Shown here piece by piece: positions 61,593 through 64,000 of a stretch of 64,000 bases of DNA. The stretch spans positions 1 through 64,000 of the forward strand of contig CACZFM010000019.1 in assembly GCA_902780495.1 (NCBI GenBank). The letters are read 5' to 3'. Position 1 is the stretch's first letter. Each line of letters starts with the position of its first letter. Origin of the DNA: an uncultured Bacteroidales bacterium (GTDB lineage: Bacteria; Bacteroidota; Bacteroidia; Bacteroidales; Paludibacteraceae). Below the pieces are notes generated by a model. The model was given only the letters and a program-made list of their open reading frames with translations, was not told where the DNA came from and searched no databases. The translations under genes and the position numbers were made by a program.

Positions 61593-62791
61593 AAGCTTTT
61601 TACTATTTGTTCTGTATCACTGGCTATCATCAACTCTTCGTCAGTCGGTATCACACAAACGGTTACTTTGCTGTCAGGAGTAGAGATAACGATTTCTTCG
61701 CCACGGCTTTTGCGGCTCTTTTCCTCGTCAATCTTGGCACCAAGATAGCCGAATCCTTTGGCAATTTCGGTACGGATATAGGTGTCGTTTTCGCCGATAC
61801 CGCCTGTGAATACCAAGATATCAATACCATCCATGGCGGCTGCATACGCACCGATGTATTTCTTCACACGATAGATGAACATTTTACGGGCCAAATCGGC
61901 GCGTTTGTTGCCATTTTGAATGGCGTTCTCAATGTCGCGTGCATCACTGCTTACGCCGCTTACACCCAACAAACCGGATTTCTTGTTTACCAGCGTTGAG
62001 AAATCAGCAGTGGAGAGATGCTCCTTATCCATAATATATGTAGCAGCACCGAGATCAAGGTCGCCTGCACGCGTACCCATCATCAGACCTTCGATAGGTG
62101 TCAATCCCATGGATGTGTCCACCGACTTGCCGTCCATCACAGCCGCGCAACTGCCACCATTGCCGATATGAGCGGTAACAATCTTTTTACCTTCGGGTTG
62201 GATACCCAAGAATTCGCAGACACGCTTGCTTACATAACGATGGCTGGTGCCATGGAAACCGTAGCGACGGATGCTGTATTTCTCATACAACTCATAGGGA
62301 AGTGCGTACATATACGCATAATCCGGCATCGTCTGATGGAATGCGGTATCAAATACGCCCACTTGCGGAACGCCCGGCAAAGTCTGTTCGATGGCGGCAA
62401 TACCCTTCAAATTGGCGGGGTTGTGCAGAGGAGCCAAATCGGAGCAAGTGACAACCATCTGTTTTACTTCTTCGGTAATCAACACCGACTTATTGAACTT
62501 TTCTCCGCCATGCACTACGCGATGACCTACAGCATCAATCTCTTTCAGCGATTTCAGGCAACCGATTTTCTCATCCACAAGGGCATTCAAAATCAGTTGG
62601 ATGCCCACCGTATGTTCGGGCATGGGTTTTTCAATCTTCACTTTCTCTCCGTTAGGCAGTTTCACTTGCAGGAAAGCATCGGGCAGACCGATTTTTTCCA
62701 CGCCACCTTGTGCCATAACTGACTTGTTGTCCATGTCGAACAACTTGTATTTAATACTACTGCTACCGCAGTTCAGAACTAAGATTTTCAT
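61589..62791 (-). CDS. ackA: Acetate kinase
   Basis: Makes ATP from acetyl phosphate and ADP, the last step of acetate fermentation. MKILVLNCGSSSIKYKLF at the N-terminus, GHRVVHGGEKF, the catalytic Asp in GVFDTAFHQTMPDYAY, RRYGFHGTSHRYVS, AHIGNGGSCAAV and FTGGIGEN follow the family. Exactly 400 residues. pta lies upstream in the same direction, separated by 93 nt holding 11-bp tandem repeats. Confidence 0.97.
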   Translation of the reverse strand: MKILVLNCGSSSIKYKLFDMDNKSVMAQGGVEKIGLPDAFLQVKLPNGEKVKIEKPMPEHTVGIQLILNALVDEKIGCLKSLKEIDAVGHRVVHGGEKFNKSVLITEEVKQMVVTCSDLAPLHNPANLKGIAAIEQTLPGVPQVGVFDTAFHQTMPDYAYMYALPYELYEKYSIRRYGFHGTSHRYVSKRVCEFLGIQPEGKKIVTAHIGNGGSCAAVMDGKSVDTSMGLTPIEGLMMGTRAGDLDLGAATYIMDKEHLSTADFSTLVNKKSGLLGVSGVSSDARDIENAIQNGNKRADLARKMFIYRVKKYIGAYAAAMDGIDILVFTGGIGENDTYIRTEIAKGFGYLGAKIDEEKSRKSRGEEIVISTPDSKVTVCVIPTDEELMIASDTEQIVKSL

Positions 62792-62828
62792 TGTTTGTTG
62801 TATTTTTGTAATAAATAGACCAATCTAT

Positions 62829-62861
62829 CGTCGGCTTATCGTCAGCTTATCGTCAGCTCAT
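62829..62861. repeat. 11-bp tandem repeat array 3
   Basis: CGTCGGCTTAT (62829-62839), CGTCAGCTTAT (62840-62850) and CGTCAGCTCAT (62851-62861) with partial units at both sides; reverse complement of the unit in array 2. It is followed by GTCCCGTGAT at 62873-62882. Located between pta and ackA. Confidence 0.85.
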
Positions 62862-62884
62862 CGTCCCATAAGTGTCCCGTGATT

Positions 62885-63883
62885 TTACTTAATGGCTTGG
62901 TTGGCCGTAATAATCACCATTTGCACAATATCTTGCACTTTGCAACCACGACTCAAATCGTTCACCGGTGCGGCAATACCTTGCAAAATAGGGCCTACCG
63001 CGTCTGCACCAGAGAAACGCTCTACCAGTTTATACCCGATATTTCCTGCCTGCAGGTCAGGGAACACCAGCACATTGGCTTTACCTGCGACATTGCTTCC
63101 GGGTGCTTTTTTCTGCCCGACGCTTTCAATGAGAGCAGCATCCGCTTGCAGTTCGCCATCCAAAGCCAAATCAGGCGCCATTTCCTTCACAAGGCGGGTT
63201 GCCTCGGTGACTTTGTCAACCAGTTCGTGCTTTGCAGAACCTTTGGTAGAGAAGCTCAGCATCGCTACGCGCGGTTCGATACCGGCAATCGTGCGGGCTG
63301 TCTCAGCCGTGGAAACGGCAATCTGTGCCAATTCTTCGGCTGTCGGGCAAGGATTAACGGCGCAGTCAGCAAAAATAAGGAAGCCGTCTTCACCCAATTG
63401 CTTGGCAGGCGTAAACATAAGGAACGCGCCCGAAACAATTTTAACGCCGGGTTTGGTTTTCAGTATCTGGAAAGCAGGACGGATGGTGTCAGCCGTTGTG
63501 CCGCGGGCACCTGCCAATTCGCCGTCCGCATCTCCGTTCTTAATCATCAGGCAGCCCAAATACAGCGGGTCTTGCGCTTTTTTAGCAGCCTCTTCTTCCG
63601 TCATACCTTTGGCTTTGCGCAATTCATACAGTAGATTAGCGTATTCCTTCATCTTGGGTTCCGTGGCAGGGTCAAAAATCGTAGCATCTTTGATGTGCTC
63701 GTAGCCTTTTTCGGCTGCCATACGCAGAATCGTTTCCTTATTTCCAATCAAGATAAGGCGTGCAATCTTGTCACGCAGCAAGATGTTGGCTGCCTCAAGA
63801 GTACGGGGTTCATCACCTTCAGGAAGAACAATGCGCTGGGGATTTTGCTTGGCGCGTTCAAGCATTTTTTGTAGTATGTCCAT
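62885..63883 (-). CDS. pta: Phosphate acetyltransferase
   Basis: Transfers the acetyl group of acetyl-CoA to phosphate to give acetyl phosphate for AckA. It has RIVLPEGDEPRTLEAA near the N-terminus, GARGTTADTIRPAFQI, SFSTKGSAKHELVDKV, LDGELQADAAL and the glycine-rich end NDLSRGCKVQDIV. At 332 residues it is the short form without the N-terminal regulatory domains. First gene of the pta-ackA-amylase-ubiA-maf block. Confidence 0.96.
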   Translation of the reverse strand: MDILQKMLERAKQNPQRIVLPEGDEPRTLEAANILLRDKIARLILIGNKETILRMAAEKGYEHIKDATIFDPATEPKMKEYANLLYELRKAKGMTEEEAAKKAQDPLYLGCLMIKNGDADGELAGARGTTADTIRPAFQILKTKPGVKIVSGAFLMFTPAKQLGEDGFLIFADCAVNPCPTAEELAQIAVSTAETARTIAGIEPRVAMLSFSTKGSAKHELVDKVTEATRLVKEMAPDLALDGELQADAALIESVGQKKAPGSNVAGKANVLVFPDLQAGNIGYKLVERFSGADAVGPILQGIAAPVNDLSRGCKVQDIVQMVIITANQAIK

Positions 63884-63929
63884 ATTATTTAAGATTAAGA
63901 ATGATTTTTTTCAAGTTTATTTCAACGTG

Positions 63930-63960
63930 CAAAGATACATATTTTTTTTGACGCGTGCAA
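63930..63960 (-). promoter_or_regulatory. Promoter of pta block
   Basis: On the minus strand TTGC (63957-63960), about 19 nt, TATCTTTG (63930-63937). Confidence 0.6.
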
Positions 63961-64000
63961 GACAAAATATATTTTTTTTACTTTTTTTGGCAAAAAATTT

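Overview
The window looks like a chromosome segment of a member of the Bacteroidales (phylum Bacteroidota); I cannot name the genus from sequence alone. Four things support this. Nearly every promoter I can see has the Bacteroidota form, TTTG, about 20 nt, then TAnnTTTG. The window carries parts of the type IX secretion system (SprA, PorX, and a cargo protein with a C-terminal sorting domain). It is rich in BspA-like leucine-rich-repeat (LRR) surface proteins and InlB-type repeats. The ExbB/ExbD block and the short primary sigma factor are also of Bacteroidota type.

Layout. 1-1.7 kb: 3' end of a T9SS cargo gene and superoxide dismutase. 1.7-10 kb: a structured RNA, an unknown protein and a giant BspA/InlB-repeat surface protein broken by a frameshift. 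10.7-25 kb: conserved housekeeping genes (aroB, tsaD, an exosortase-family protein, tRNA-Arg, rpoD, ruvA, sprA, a SpmAB-like membrane protein, ybeY). 24.4-32 kb, mostly minus strand: a MurU-like nucleotidyltransferase with an AmgK-like kinase fused to a RapZ C-terminal domain, tRNA-Lys, a flavodoxin-like oxidoreductase, and a PASTA-rluD-porX-phosphohydrolase operon. 32-37.7 kb: a small lipoprotein, queA, tatD, tRNA-Ser, an exbB/exbD operon and a tRNA Gly-Leu-Leu cluster. 37.7-about 44.9 kb: an AT-rich integrative element abutting the last tRNA-Leu, with a large serine recombinase, an XRE regulator, an LRR protein, a DUF2693-like protein, a small resolvase, a II/X-like replication protein and a NUMOD3-like small protein. 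45-47.3 kb: a bile-acid:sodium-symporter-family gene and a DUF1016 nuclease gene with a nonsense codon. 47.4-53.3 kb: a hairpin-dense spacer, a BspA gene broken by two frameshifts, a membrane protein, a second structured RNA and a secreted repeat protein. 53.3-64 kb, all minus strand: era, an M16 peptidase, tdh, then the pta-ackA-amylase-ubiA-maf block.

The most interesting observation is a family of three paralogous structured RNAs (about 1960-2250 plus, 41396-41612 minus, 50856-51140 minus). They have almost no primary-sequence identity in their helices, but each helix is internally complementary in each copy (three-way covariation), and short conserved loops are kept. Each copy ends in a terminator-like hairpin. 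Each sits directly upstream of a different small or unknown gene that is followed by a BspA-like LRR gene, so the arrangement RNA - variable gene - LRR gene occurs three times, once inside the integrative element. A second unexplained theme is short tandem arrays of an 11-bp unit in three intergenic spaces. A third is that both long LRR genes are disrupted at internal repeats. Four secreted proteins share a short C-terminal signature that probably acts as their sorting or anchoring tail.
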